The translations under genes and the position numbers were made by a program. The notes beneath the pieces are model-generated. The model searched no databases. It worked only from the letters and a program-made list of their open reading frames with translations, and had not been told where the DNA came from. DNA of 44,220 nt from Ilumatobacter sp. (GTDB lineage Bacteria > Actinomycetota > Acidimicrobiia > Acidimicrobiales > Ilumatobacteraceae), in NCBI RefSeq assembly GCF_030065885.1, contig NZ_JASJCS010000027.1:1-44220 (forward strand). The letters run 5' to 3'. Shown here piece after piece: positions 1-7,139 of this stretch (within the stretch, counting starts at the first letter, position 1; every line of letters starts with the position of its first letter).

Positions 1-21
1 CCCGGCGGCCGCCCGAGGTGT

Positions 22-612
22 TCACGACCGGCGCAGAGCTTGCCGGAGCCGGGCCCGCCATCGGCCCGGCCCCGGCGATGGAGCGGTCGTCGCCGCCGAC
101 GGGTGCAGGTCCGGCGGCGGCTCGTTCGGCTCCAGGGACGTGCCGAGCAGCGCGTCGCTCGTGTACTGGTCGCCGCTGTACTCGGTGATGCCGGTGATCG
201 ACCCACCGTCGACAGCGAGGTGGAAGCCGACCTCGAAGTCGAACGGACCCCGGCGTGACGACCCGCGCATGGCGATCACGACGAACGCTCGCTGCCCATC
301 GACGAGGACGTCGGTCACCTCGGCGTTCTCCACGACGACGCCCGCCTCGGCCGGCGGTGTCAGCGCAGCGAGCACGGCATGGCGCCCGCGGTGCAAGCCC
401 GCCGAGGCGGCGCGGCCCGGGGCGAGATAGACCACGTGCTCGGCCAATCGCCGCGCCACCGAGGCGGGGTCGGTGACGAGAGCGTCGGCGAACGCCGTCG
501 CCAGATCCCTCGTCGTCGTGTCGTCCATCTCTGCCGCCGGGCCGTCGTCGGCCAGGGTCGTGTCGAGGTCGTGGGGGACGTCCGCGGTCCGGATGTCGTC
601 GGTGCTGGTCAT
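22..612 (-). CDS. NTF2/SnoaL-like domain protein, last gene of the export operon
   Basis: The 196-aa protein has an acidic, Thr/Asp-rich N-terminus of about 35 residues. A compact alpha+beta domain follows (about residues 36-150) with the SnoaL/NTF2-like order: a helix (DLATAFADAL), a central HVVYLAPGR strand, then FVVIAMRG and FEVGFHLAVDGGSITGITEY strands. The tail is Pro/Arg-rich. No catalytic residue can be assigned; such folds act as small-molecule pockets or enzymes, so the role here is unknown. The start codon overlaps the stop of the upstream permease gene in an ATGA arrangement, so it is translationally coupled as the fifth gene of the 22-5140 operon. It has no signal peptide or membrane segment and is probably cytoplasmic. 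Fold call moderate, function unknown. Confidence 0.72.
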   Translation of the reverse strand: MTSTDDIRTADVPHDLDTTLADDGPAAEMDDTTTRDLATAFADALVTDPASVARRLAEHVVYLAPGRAASAGLHRGRHAVLAALTPPAEAGVVVENAEVTDVLVDGQRAFVVIAMRGSSRRGPFDFEVGFHLAVDGGSITGITEYSGDQYTSDALLGTSLEPNEPPPDLHPSAATTAPSPGPGRWRARLRQALRRS

Positions 613-1826
613 GCGCGCAATGCCTCCGTGGGTGCGAGCCGTGCGGCTCTGGTGGCCGGGTACAGGCCGGCGATCGCGCCGATCAGGAGCGCGGCGACGA
701 AACCACCGGCGGCGGCCTCGGTCGGGATGATGACCCGCCAGTCCTGGGTCGCCGAGTAGACGTACGTGGCGACGATGCCGAACCCGACGCCGGCGATGCC
801 GCCGAGCGCTGACAGCAGCACCGCCTCGGTGAGGAACTGGCGCCGGATGTGGGCGCGGGTCGCGCCGAGCGCTCGCCGGAGGCCGATCTCGCCGCGCCGC
901 TCGATGACGGCGATCACCATGACGTTGGCGATGCCGATGCCGCCGACCAGCAGGGCGACGGCGCCGAGGCCGAGGAACAGCGTCGTGAGTGCGTCGTCGG
1001 CCGCAGCTTCGGCTTCGAGTGCGTCGGTCGGCCGGCTCACGGTGACCTCCTCCGGGCTCTCGGCATCTGCGGTCGCCGGAATGATGTCGCGGGTCGCGTC
1101 GACCTCGCCGTCGACGACCCGCGTGTAGATCGTCGTGGGTGCCTCACCGGCGTCGTAGAACGCCTGGGCCGCATCTCGACCCATGATCACGGCACGGTCG
1201 AGGTCCGCCGAGAGCGGGAACTCGTCGAGGATGCCGACCACCTGGACGTACTGCTCGCCGACGTAGACGTACGTCGGTTGATCGAGGCTGGTGATGCCGA
1301 GCCGCTCGGCGGACACCGATCCGAGCGCGACCGCCGGGTACTGGCTGGTCGCCTCGTCGAGCCACTGGCCGTCGACGACGGCTCCGTTCAGCGTGTCGAG
1401 CAGCTCGGTGTCGGCGGCGACCACGCTCAGGCCGCCGGTCTGGCCGGGGTCGACGAACTCGTTCTTCAGGATGCTGGCGTCGACGGTGTACACGGCGGCT
1501 GCCGATTCGACGGTGTCGAGCCGTTCGATGCTCGCCACCGCGCTCTCCGGGAGCTCGCTGTTCCCACCGCCGAAACCGGCCCCCGCCTCGACGGTCAGGA
1601 GGTTCGTGCCGAGCGCCGAGATCTCGTCGAGCAGCGCCGACTTCGACGACTCGCTCAGGCCGAGCACCCCGACCATCGCTGCGATGCCGATCGAGACGCC
1701 GAGCGCCGAGAGCGCTGTCCGCATCTTGCGAGCGCGGGGCCCGGCAGCACCAACACGGAAGATGTCGCCCGCACGCAGCCGGCTGCCGTCGACGCCGTTG
1801 TTCGGTGCGTGTGCGGCGGCCGTCAT
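609..1826 (-). CDS. MacB/FtsX-type ABC transporter permease
   Basis: The 405-aa permease has MacB topology: a first membrane helix at about residues 36-58 (ALSALGVSIGIAAMVGVLGL), a large periplasmic MacB_PCD domain (about 60-275), and three C-terminal helices (about 280-305, 333-357, 372-392). The FtsX-domain signature RRGEIGLRRALGATRAHIRRQFL follows helix 2. MacB-type permeases transmit ATP-driven conformational change across the membrane to an extracytoplasmic partner rather than forming a classical channel. Its start overlaps the stop of the ATPase gene (ATGA) and its stop overlaps the start of the NTF2-like gene. The partner is expected to be the membrane fusion protein encoded at 2653-4350. 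The substrate is unknown. Confidence 0.93.
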   Translation of the reverse strand: MTAAAHAPNNGVDGSRLRAGDIFRVGAAGPRARKMRTALSALGVSIGIAAMVGVLGLSESSKSALLDEISALGTNLLTVEAGAGFGGGNSELPESAVASIERLDTVESAAAVYTVDASILKNEFVDPGQTGGLSVVAADTELLDTLNGAVVDGQWLDEATSQYPAVALGSVSAERLGITSLDQPTYVYVGEQYVQVVGILDEFPLSADLDRAVIMGRDAAQAFYDAGEAPTTIYTRVVDGEVDATRDIIPATADAESPEEVTVSRPTDALEAEAAADDALTTLFLGLGAVALLVGGIGIANVMVIAVIERRGEIGLRRALGATRAHIRRQFLTEAVLLSALGGIAGVGFGIVATYVYSATQDWRVIIPTEAAAGGFVAALLIGAIAGLYPATRAARLAPTEALRA

Positions 1827-2656
1827 GACGTGGCTCCCTCGAGTGCGGAATCGGACTCGATGCGGCCGTCGAACACGGCGACCTGGCGGGGGAGCGACGC
1901 CGCGATCGCCGTGTCGTGGGTGATCACGACGATCGTGGTGCCCTCGTCGTGCAGGCCACCGATCAGGTCCATCACGGCCGCCGTCGACTTCGAGTCGAGG
2001 TTGCCGGTCGGCTCGTCGGCCAGCACGAACGCCGGCTCGTGGACGAGCGCCCGGGCGATCGCCACCCGCTGCCGCTCGCCGCCCGAGAGGTGGTTCGAGT
2101 CGTGCCGCAGGCGGTGCCCGAGACCGACCCGCTGCAGCGCGACGACCGAACGCTCGCGCCGGTCCCGGGGCGGAACACCCTGGTAGAGCAGGCCGTTCGC
2201 GACGTTGTCGAGGGCCGTCATGCCGGGGAGCAGGAAGAACTGCTGGAACACGAACCCGATCCGGCGGGCGCGCACACCGGCGACCCTGCGGTCGCTCAGC
2301 GTCGACGTGTCGGCGCCGTCGATGCTGACGACGCCGTTCGTCGGGCGGTCGAGCGTGCCCATCACGTTCAACAGCGTCGACTTGCCGCTCCCGGACGGAC
2401 CGACCACGGCGACGAGCTCGCCGTGGTCGATCCGCACCGACACGTCGTCGAGGGCCCGGACCGGGGGGTGTCCCGGGTACTCCTTGACGACGTTGCGCAG
2501 CTCCAGCGCTGCGGGTCGCCCGCCCGCCGCCACACCCGGCGTCGTGCCGGGGGTGACGGTCGGGCGAGCGCCCACCGCAGGGAGGTGCGAGGTCATCTCG
2601 GCTGTCGTGGTGGTGGTTGCCGGCGTGGTCGTGGTGGTGGTCGTCGGGGTGGTCAT
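1823..2656 (-). CDS. MacB-type ABC transporter ATP-binding protein
   Basis: The 277-aa ATPase has Walker A GPSGSGKST at residues 86-94, a Q-loop near 148, the signature LSGGE at 190-194, Walker B VLADEP at 211-216 and the switch His at 247. It belongs to the LolD/MacB family, whose members drive mechanotransmission. I chose the ATG at 2656 because it overlaps the stop of the membrane fusion gene (ATGA), as at the other junctions of this operon. That start adds an odd 20-residue N-terminus made almost only of Thr, Pro and Ala. A second in-frame ATG at 2596 would remove it and cannot be excluded. An open frame runs far upstream of 2656 but is only a shadow of the fusion-protein gene. Confidence 0.95.
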   Translation of the reverse strand: MTTPTTTTTTTPATTTTTAEMTSHLPAVGARPTVTPGTTPGVAAGGRPAALELRNVVKEYPGHPPVRALDDVSVRIDHGELVAVVGPSGSGKSTLLNVMGTLDRPTNGVVSIDGADTSTLSDRRVAGVRARRIGFVFQQFFLLPGMTALDNVANGLLYQGVPPRDRRERSVVALQRVGLGHRLRHDSNHLSGGERQRVAIARALVHEPAFVLADEPTGNLDSKSTAAVMDLIGGLHDEGTTIVVITHDTAIAASLPRQVAVFDGRIESDSALEGATS

Positions 2657-4350
2657 GACGGCACCACCACCTGGGTGCCGGGCTGGATGCCGCTGACCTC
2701 GACGAACCCGTCGTTGAACATGCCCGGGTCGACCGGCACGAACGTCGTGCCGCCGTCGCTGGTGAGCGCCTCGATCACGAAGCTGCCGTCGCCGGTGGCG
2801 ACCAGGGCGCTGACCGGCACGACGGTCACCCCGGCGGCGATCTCGTCGACGAGCTTGACCTCGACGTCGAGCTCGTTGAGTGCCGCTGCGGACTCGGGGA
2901 TCGACGTCAGCAGGATCTCGACCGCGAGGGCCGCCTCGGCGTCGGCGTCGGTCGGATCGACCGTCGAGGAGTTGGCCACGTCGATGACCGTCCCCTGGAC
3001 GATCTCGCCGCTCGGGAACTCGATGTCGACGGTCGTGCCCTCGGTGAGCTGGTCCTGCTCGGACACTGCGATCTCGGTCTCGACGATGCGGTTGCTGGTC
3101 GACGCCTCGAGCGACCACAGCTCGGTGCCCATCGGGAGCACGTCGTCGTCGGTGATGCTCGACGTCCCGACGACCGTGCCGGGCTCGAGCACGACGTACT
3201 GCGATCGCTCGAGCACCCCGTCGACGGCGACCGTGCCGTACACGTCGGAGAGCTCGTCCTCCCAGTCCTCGACGGCTTCGGTCGTCGCCTCGTCCCACTC
3301 GTCGTCGACGTCGAGCTCGCCGTCGGCATCGAACCCGAGCGCGAGGAGCATCTCTTCGATCGCCTGGATGTCGTCGCCGTCGTCGACGCCCTCTTCGAGG
3401 TCGCGGTCGAGCTCGGCGTCGGTCACGACCGCCGTGATCGGGATCTCGCCGACGGTGTAGAGCACCGTGCCCGAGCTGATCTCGGCGCCGGGCGCGGCGA
3501 TCAGCTCGAGCTCGCCCGTGTGCTCGACGTACCCGGTGCTGACGCTGCCGGCGCCGGTGAGCTCGAGGACGGGGGTGCCGGTCGAGGCGCGGTCGCCCGA
3601 CTCGGCCGTCACGTTCGTGACGATCGCCGGCCCGTCGAGCACGACGACGTCGCTCGGCGACATCGAGCCGGTCGTCGCTCGACCGGTGTCCTCCTGCCAT
3701 CGCAGCACGGCGTCCTCCGTCGCCTCGTCGAAGATGTCGTCGACGACGAAGCCGGTGTCGACGAGCTCGCCGTCGTCGTCCTCCTCGGTGTGGTAGCCGA
3801 GGCTGGCGAGGTTCTGCTCGAGCAGCTCGACGTCGTCGCCGATCGCGCCCAGCGACAGCTCGCGATAGAGCGCCACGTCGCCGTAGAACACGGTGATCGG
3901 CGTCGAGTCGACCTCGTACAGGGTGTCGCCGCGTGCGACGGTCGCTCCCTCGGCGACGAGATCGGTGATCACGCCGTCGCTCGCGCCCGTGACGGCGATG
4001 CTGTCGGCGTAGACCATCCGGCCGTCGAGGTCGGTGAACTCGATGAGGTCGCGCTGCTCGGCGCTGACGACCGAACGGGTCGCCTGTGTGGTGGTCGTCT
4101 CGGCCGCGTCGTCGCCGTCGCCGAGCAGTAGTGCACCGGCGACGGCCGCCGCGGCGACCATGCCGAGGAGCACGACGACGGGCACCCATCGACGCCGGGG
4201 TCGACGTGTCGCGACCGGGGCGGGCGTCGTGGCGGCCGGGGGAGTGGCCGAGGCCGGTGCCGGTGCCGCGGTCTCGGCCGAGTCGGTGTTCGAGCCCGGC
4301 GGCTGTTCGATCGTCGCCGGCTCGTTCTGGGGGTTGGTGACGACGGGCAT
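2653..4350 (-). CDS. Membrane fusion protein with two peptidoglycan-binding domains
   Basis: The 565-aa protein is the periplasmic adaptor of the MacB-type transporter. It has a Pro/Ala/Thr-rich cytoplasmic N-terminus, one membrane helix at about residues 55-76 (WVPVVVLLGMVAAAAVAGALL), then a HlyD-like barrel/lipoyl half (GVITDLVAEGATVARGDTLY). A PG_binding_1 domain at about 167-235 (DDVELLEQNLASLGY...FDEATEDAVLRWQ) and a second at about 315-385 (DIQAIEEMLLALGF...WDEATTEAVEDW) follow. The C-terminal part holds a beta-barrel and a membrane-proximal domain. The mature part is extremely acidic. PG-binding insertions suggest it anchors the transporter to the cell wall, in place of the TolC link of Gram-negative systems. 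The ATG at 4350 lies 1 nt after the lipoprotein stop. Confidence 0.9.
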   Translation of the reverse strand: MPVVTNPQNEPATIEQPPGSNTDSAETAAPAPASATPPAATTPAPVATRRPRRRWVPVVVLLGMVAAAAVAGALLLGDGDDAAETTTTQATRSVVSAEQRDLIEFTDLDGRMVYADSIAVTGASDGVITDLVAEGATVARGDTLYEVDSTPITVFYGDVALYRELSLGAIGDDVELLEQNLASLGYHTEEDDDGELVDTGFVVDDIFDEATEDAVLRWQEDTGRATTGSMSPSDVVVLDGPAIVTNVTAESGDRASTGTPVLELTGAGSVSTGYVEHTGELELIAAPGAEISSGTVLYTVGEIPITAVVTDAELDRDLEEGVDDGDDIQAIEEMLLALGFDADGELDVDDEWDEATTEAVEDWEDELSDVYGTVAVDGVLERSQYVVLEPGTVVGTSSITDDDVLPMGTELWSLEASTSNRIVETEIAVSEQDQLTEGTTVDIEFPSGEIVQGTVIDVANSSTVDPTDADAEAALAVEILLTSIPESAAALNELDVEVKLVDEIAAGVTVVPVSALVATGDGSFVIEALTSDGGTTFVPVDPGMFNDGFVEVSGIQPGTQVVVPS

Positions 4351-4351
4351 G

Positions 4352-5140
4352 TCAGTTGCCCTCCCCGCCGCGGTTGCCGCCCTGCCCGCCGCCGGGGCCG
4401 AAGCCGCCGCCGAACAGGCCCTGGCACGCTTCGATGGCTGCCTGGCTGTCGGGGTCCTGGGGGTCGAAGTTCTCGCCGAACAGACCGCCGCCGCCACCGC
4501 CGCCCTGGCCGGGCTGGAAGTTGCCGAAGTCGGGGTCGTCGACGTCGAGGCCGTTGTCGCGCAGGCACTGGGCGAACTCGAGGAACTGGTCCTGGAACTC
4601 GGGATCGTCGAAGCCGCCGCCGGCACCGCCGCCGGGCAGGAAGCTGGCACCCTCGATGATCTCGCCGCAGACCTCGAACGCGGCCTGCAGCTCCCCGGTC
4701 GGGCCGCCGTCCTGGCCGCCGCCCAGGCCGCCGCCACCGCCGCCGGGACCGGCACCGCCGAGCAGGTCGATGCTGCCGTCCGCGCTGGTCGTCGGGTCGG
4801 GCCACTCCTCGATGCCCTCGTCGCGCATGCACTGGGCGAAGGCCAGCGCCTGTTCCTCCTCGGTCATGTCGCCGGTCGATGCTGCGCCGTCGCTCGCCGC
4901 CGCGTCGCCGCCCGAACCGGCGATGACCAGCTCGCCGGCACCGGCATCGTCGGCACCCCCATCGGTACCGTCGCCGGTCGCCACATCGCCGGGACTCTCG
5001 TCGACGACGATGGCCGCGTCGCCGGCGCCGTCGACGACGATGCCGGCGGCACTCTCGCCCGCCGAGTCGTCGTCGCCGCCGCACGCTGCGGCGATCAATG
5101 ACGTCGCGGCGAGTACCACGACCAATCGTTGCTGCTTCAC
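4352..5140 (-). CDS. Lipoprotein with twin AQC(M/L)RD motifs, first gene of export operon
   Basis: The 262-aa secreted lipoprotein has a lipobox (SLIAAACGG, lipid-modified Cys20). An acidic linker follows, then two copies of a short motif: LAFAQCMRDEGIEEWPDP and LEFAQCLRDNGLDVDDPDF. Between and after them are single Cys in FEVCGEII and IEACQGLF, so the protein looks like two Cys-paired helical hairpins separated by Gly-rich stretches, ending in a Gly-rich tail. The start is GTG at 5140, supported by a strong Shine-Dalgarno (complement of 5145-5151). It is the promoter-proximal gene of the operon and may be the substrate, receptor or partner of the MacB-type transporter. Proteins of this style beside MacB-type ABC genes are familiar in actinobacteria, but no function is established to my knowledge. 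Confidence 0.85.
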   Translation of the reverse strand: MKQQRLVVVLAATSLIAAACGGDDDSAGESAAGIVVDGAGDAAIVVDESPGDVATGDGTDGGADDAGAGELVIAGSGGDAAASDGAASTGDMTEEEQALAFAQCMRDEGIEEWPDPTTSADGSIDLLGGAGPGGGGGGLGGGQDGGPTGELQAAFEVCGEIIEGASFLPGGGAGGGFDDPEFQDQFLEFAQCLRDNGLDVDDPDFGNFQPGQGGGGGGGLFGENFDPQDPDSQAAIEACQGLFGGGFGPGGGQGGNRGGEGN

Positions 5141-5200
5141 GCTGTCTCCTCAGGTCAGGGGGCTGGTGAGAACCAGCGTGAGGGAGGGGAGTGAGACGAG

Positions 5201-5230
5201 CCTGAGCCCGACCTGAAGCGTCCCTGAAGC
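5201..5230 (-). promoter_or_regulatory. Three 11-bp direct repeats, probable OmpR-family operator
   Basis: CCTGA(A/G)GC cores begin at 5201, 5212 and 5223, exactly 11 bp apart. In the direction of the export operon they read as three tandem TTCAGG/CTCAGG half-sites, about 60-90 bp upstream of the GTG at 5140. Direct repeats with 11-bp spacing are the usual binding pattern of OmpR/PhoB-family dimers, one helical turn per subunit. Weaker TCTCA matches continue at about the same spacing down to 5165. The cognate regulator is not known. Confidence 0.6.
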
Positions 5231-7009
5231 TCAGGCGCCGACGAGGGTCGTGAACAGGAAGCCGCCGAGGGCGGCGAGGCCGACGAAGCCACCGGATCGG
5301 TCGAGCGCCTCGGGCATCATCGTCTGGGTGATCACGGTCAGCATCGCGCCCGCGGCGACGCCTTCGACCACCGCGAACAGCTCGTCGGGGGCCTTCTGGA
5401 ACACCACGCTGCCCAGTGCGGCGCCCAAGCCCGTGATGAGGATGACCGTCGCCCACAGCCATCCGATGTTCCGCCACACCAGCCCGTGCTCGCGCATGCC
5501 GACCGAGCTGGCGAGCGCCTCGGGGTAGTTGGACAGGAAGATGCCGACCACGAACGAGACGCGGATCGAACCGGCGGTCGCGCCGATCACCAGCGACTCG
5601 GGGATCGCGTCGAGCAGCAGACCCAGCCAGATCGCGATCGGCGCGCCCCCGGTCGTCACCATGGTCGCGACCGGGCACAACGAACCACGCCGCAACGCCG
5701 ACACCGACCGGCGGCGGACCGCTGTGACGTCGTCGGGGTCCAGACCGTGCTCCTGCCGGAGGTAGCTCGCCACCCGCGGGCTCTCGACGAAGTCGACGAT
5801 GGCATCGCGGAGCTCCGGCTGCTCGTCGACCAGCTGGGCGAGATCGGCGTGGCGCAACACCCAGACGTCGGTCTCGGTGTGTGTGATCGCCGTCGCCGTG
5901 TGGTGCATCCCGGTCAGCACCGAGAAGGAACCGAACTCGTCACCCGCCTCGAGCGTCGCCGTGGCGTCGAGCTCGGACGCCGCATGAACCAGGCTGATCT
6001 CGCCGTCCGACACCACGTAGATGCGGTCCGACACCTCGCCCGGCCGGAAGAACACGTACCCGGGGTCGTGCTCTTCGGGGAACATCACCTGCGCCACCTC
6101 GACGAGCACGTCGTGGGAGACGCCACGGAAGGGCCCGGCGTCGGCGAGCCGGTCGACGACGCGCTCCGGGGCTGCGGTGCCGGCGATCTCGACGAGCGGT
6201 GGCAGCTGCTCGATCCCGTAGCGCTGGATCGTGGTCCGCCACCGCTCGATCTCGTCCTCACCGATCTCCGAGTGGTTCGAACGGAGGTACTCCAGCAGCT
6301 CGTCGCTCGCCGTCCGGGCTCGCAGCCGTTCGGCGAACGTCGGGCAGCCGCCCAGGATGCTCCGCAGCCGACCGTGACTCAGCCGGAGCACCTCGCTCTC
6401 GGCCTTCGCGATCGCCGTGGACCGATGTTGCGTGCCGGTGACGAAGGCGAGATGCCCGAACGCCTGGTGCGGGTGGAGCTGGACCACGCCGTCGCGCGTG
6501 GTGAGGGCGATCTCTCCCTCGGCGAGCACGTTGAGATGATCGCAGGGATCGCCGAACCGGTAGAGCGTCTCGCCCGCGTCGAGTCGCTCGGTCCGGAACG
6601 CGTCGGCGATCGCGTCGAGCTCACGGTCCGGGAGGCCCTCGAAGACGTCGATCCGTTCGAGATCGTCGAGGATCTCTCGCTTGCGACGCTGTTCCCGGTC
6701 GCGCAGGAAGGTGATCGACGTCGAGGCCTTGCGGAGGAAGCCGCCCCGGGCGTTGATCGTGCGGTTGAGGCCCTCGAACGCCAACCCGCCTGCGACGGCG
6801 CCCACCGCGAGCCAGCCGAACTCGCCGACCTCGACCGACGGAGCGACGATGTCGATCGTCACGGCCGACAGCAGCGCTCCGGCTCCGAACGCGGTGAGCA
6901 GACCGAGCACGAAGTTGGTCGGCTTCCAGATCCGGGCGGTGGTGACGCCGAGCCCGAGGGACGCCGCCGAGAGCACGCCGAGCAGGAACGCGCCGAGGAC
7001 GTCCGTCAC
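5231..7009 (-). CDS. ZIP-like membrane protein interrupted by two cyclic-nucleotide-binding domains
   Basis: The 592-aa protein has N-terminal membrane helices (about residues 4-24, 33-55, 63-80). Two CAP/cNMP-binding domains follow, at about 120-235 (IDVFEGLPDRELDAIADAF...GDPCDHLNVLAEGEIAL) and about 290-405 (PFRGVSHDVLVEVAQVM...VSDRIYVVSDGEISL). The C-terminal membrane domain (about 435-592) carries GLLLDAIPESLVIGA and FLSNYPEALASS, which match the positions of the metal-binding helices 4 and 5 of ZIP transporters. The usual His before IPE is replaced by Asp-Ala, so metal transport is uncertain. The inference is a channel or transporter gated by cyclic nucleotides. The GTG start at 7009 is followed by TDVLG; GGAGG sits too close for a normal ribosome site, but a CATGAT -10 lies 6 nt upstream, which suggests a leaderless mRNA. 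Confidence 0.85.
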   Translation of the reverse strand: MTDVLGAFLLGVLSAASLGLGVTTARIWKPTNFVLGLLTAFGAGALLSAVTIDIVAPSVEVGEFGWLAVGAVAGGLAFEGLNRTINARGGFLRKASTSITFLRDREQRRKREILDDLERIDVFEGLPDRELDAIADAFRTERLDAGETLYRFGDPCDHLNVLAEGEIALTTRDGVVQLHPHQAFGHLAFVTGTQHRSTAIAKAESEVLRLSHGRLRSILGGCPTFAERLRARTASDELLEYLRSNHSEIGEDEIERWRTTIQRYGIEQLPPLVEIAGTAAPERVVDRLADAGPFRGVSHDVLVEVAQVMFPEEHDPGYVFFRPGEVSDRIYVVSDGEISLVHAASELDATATLEAGDEFGSFSVLTGMHHTATAITHTETDVWVLRHADLAQLVDEQPELRDAIVDFVESPRVASYLRQEHGLDPDDVTAVRRRSVSALRRGSLCPVATMVTTGGAPIAIWLGLLLDAIPESLVIGATAGSIRVSFVVGIFLSNYPEALASSVGMREHGLVWRNIGWLWATVILITGLGAALGSVVFQKAPDELFAVVEGVAAGAMLTVITQTMMPEALDRSGGFVGLAALGGFLFTTLVGA

Positions 7010-7015
7010 CCCTCC

Positions 7016-7021
7016 ATCATG
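7016..7021 (-). promoter_or_regulatory. -10 element of a leaderless promoter (ZIP-cNMP gene)
   Basis: CATGAT on the minus strand, 6 nt before the GTG at 7009. This puts the expected transcription start at the start codon and explains why the GGAGG lies only a nucleotide away from it. Confidence 0.5.
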
Positions 7022-7139
7022 GCATCGGGGCCGCCGGGCGGTCTCGGGCCGTTCGGCCGTGATTCGACGACGTCACAGCAGCGTGTGCGACTGCGCGATG
7101 CTGTCTCACCGGGCCCGAAACGGTGGCTCTCGGCAGCTC

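Noticed and set aside
849..2186. Long plus-strand open frame opposite the permease and ATPase genes
   Set aside because: Antisense shadow of GC-rich genes; the product is low-complexity Arg/Asp/Gly and has no ribosome site, while the minus strand has full ABC motifs.
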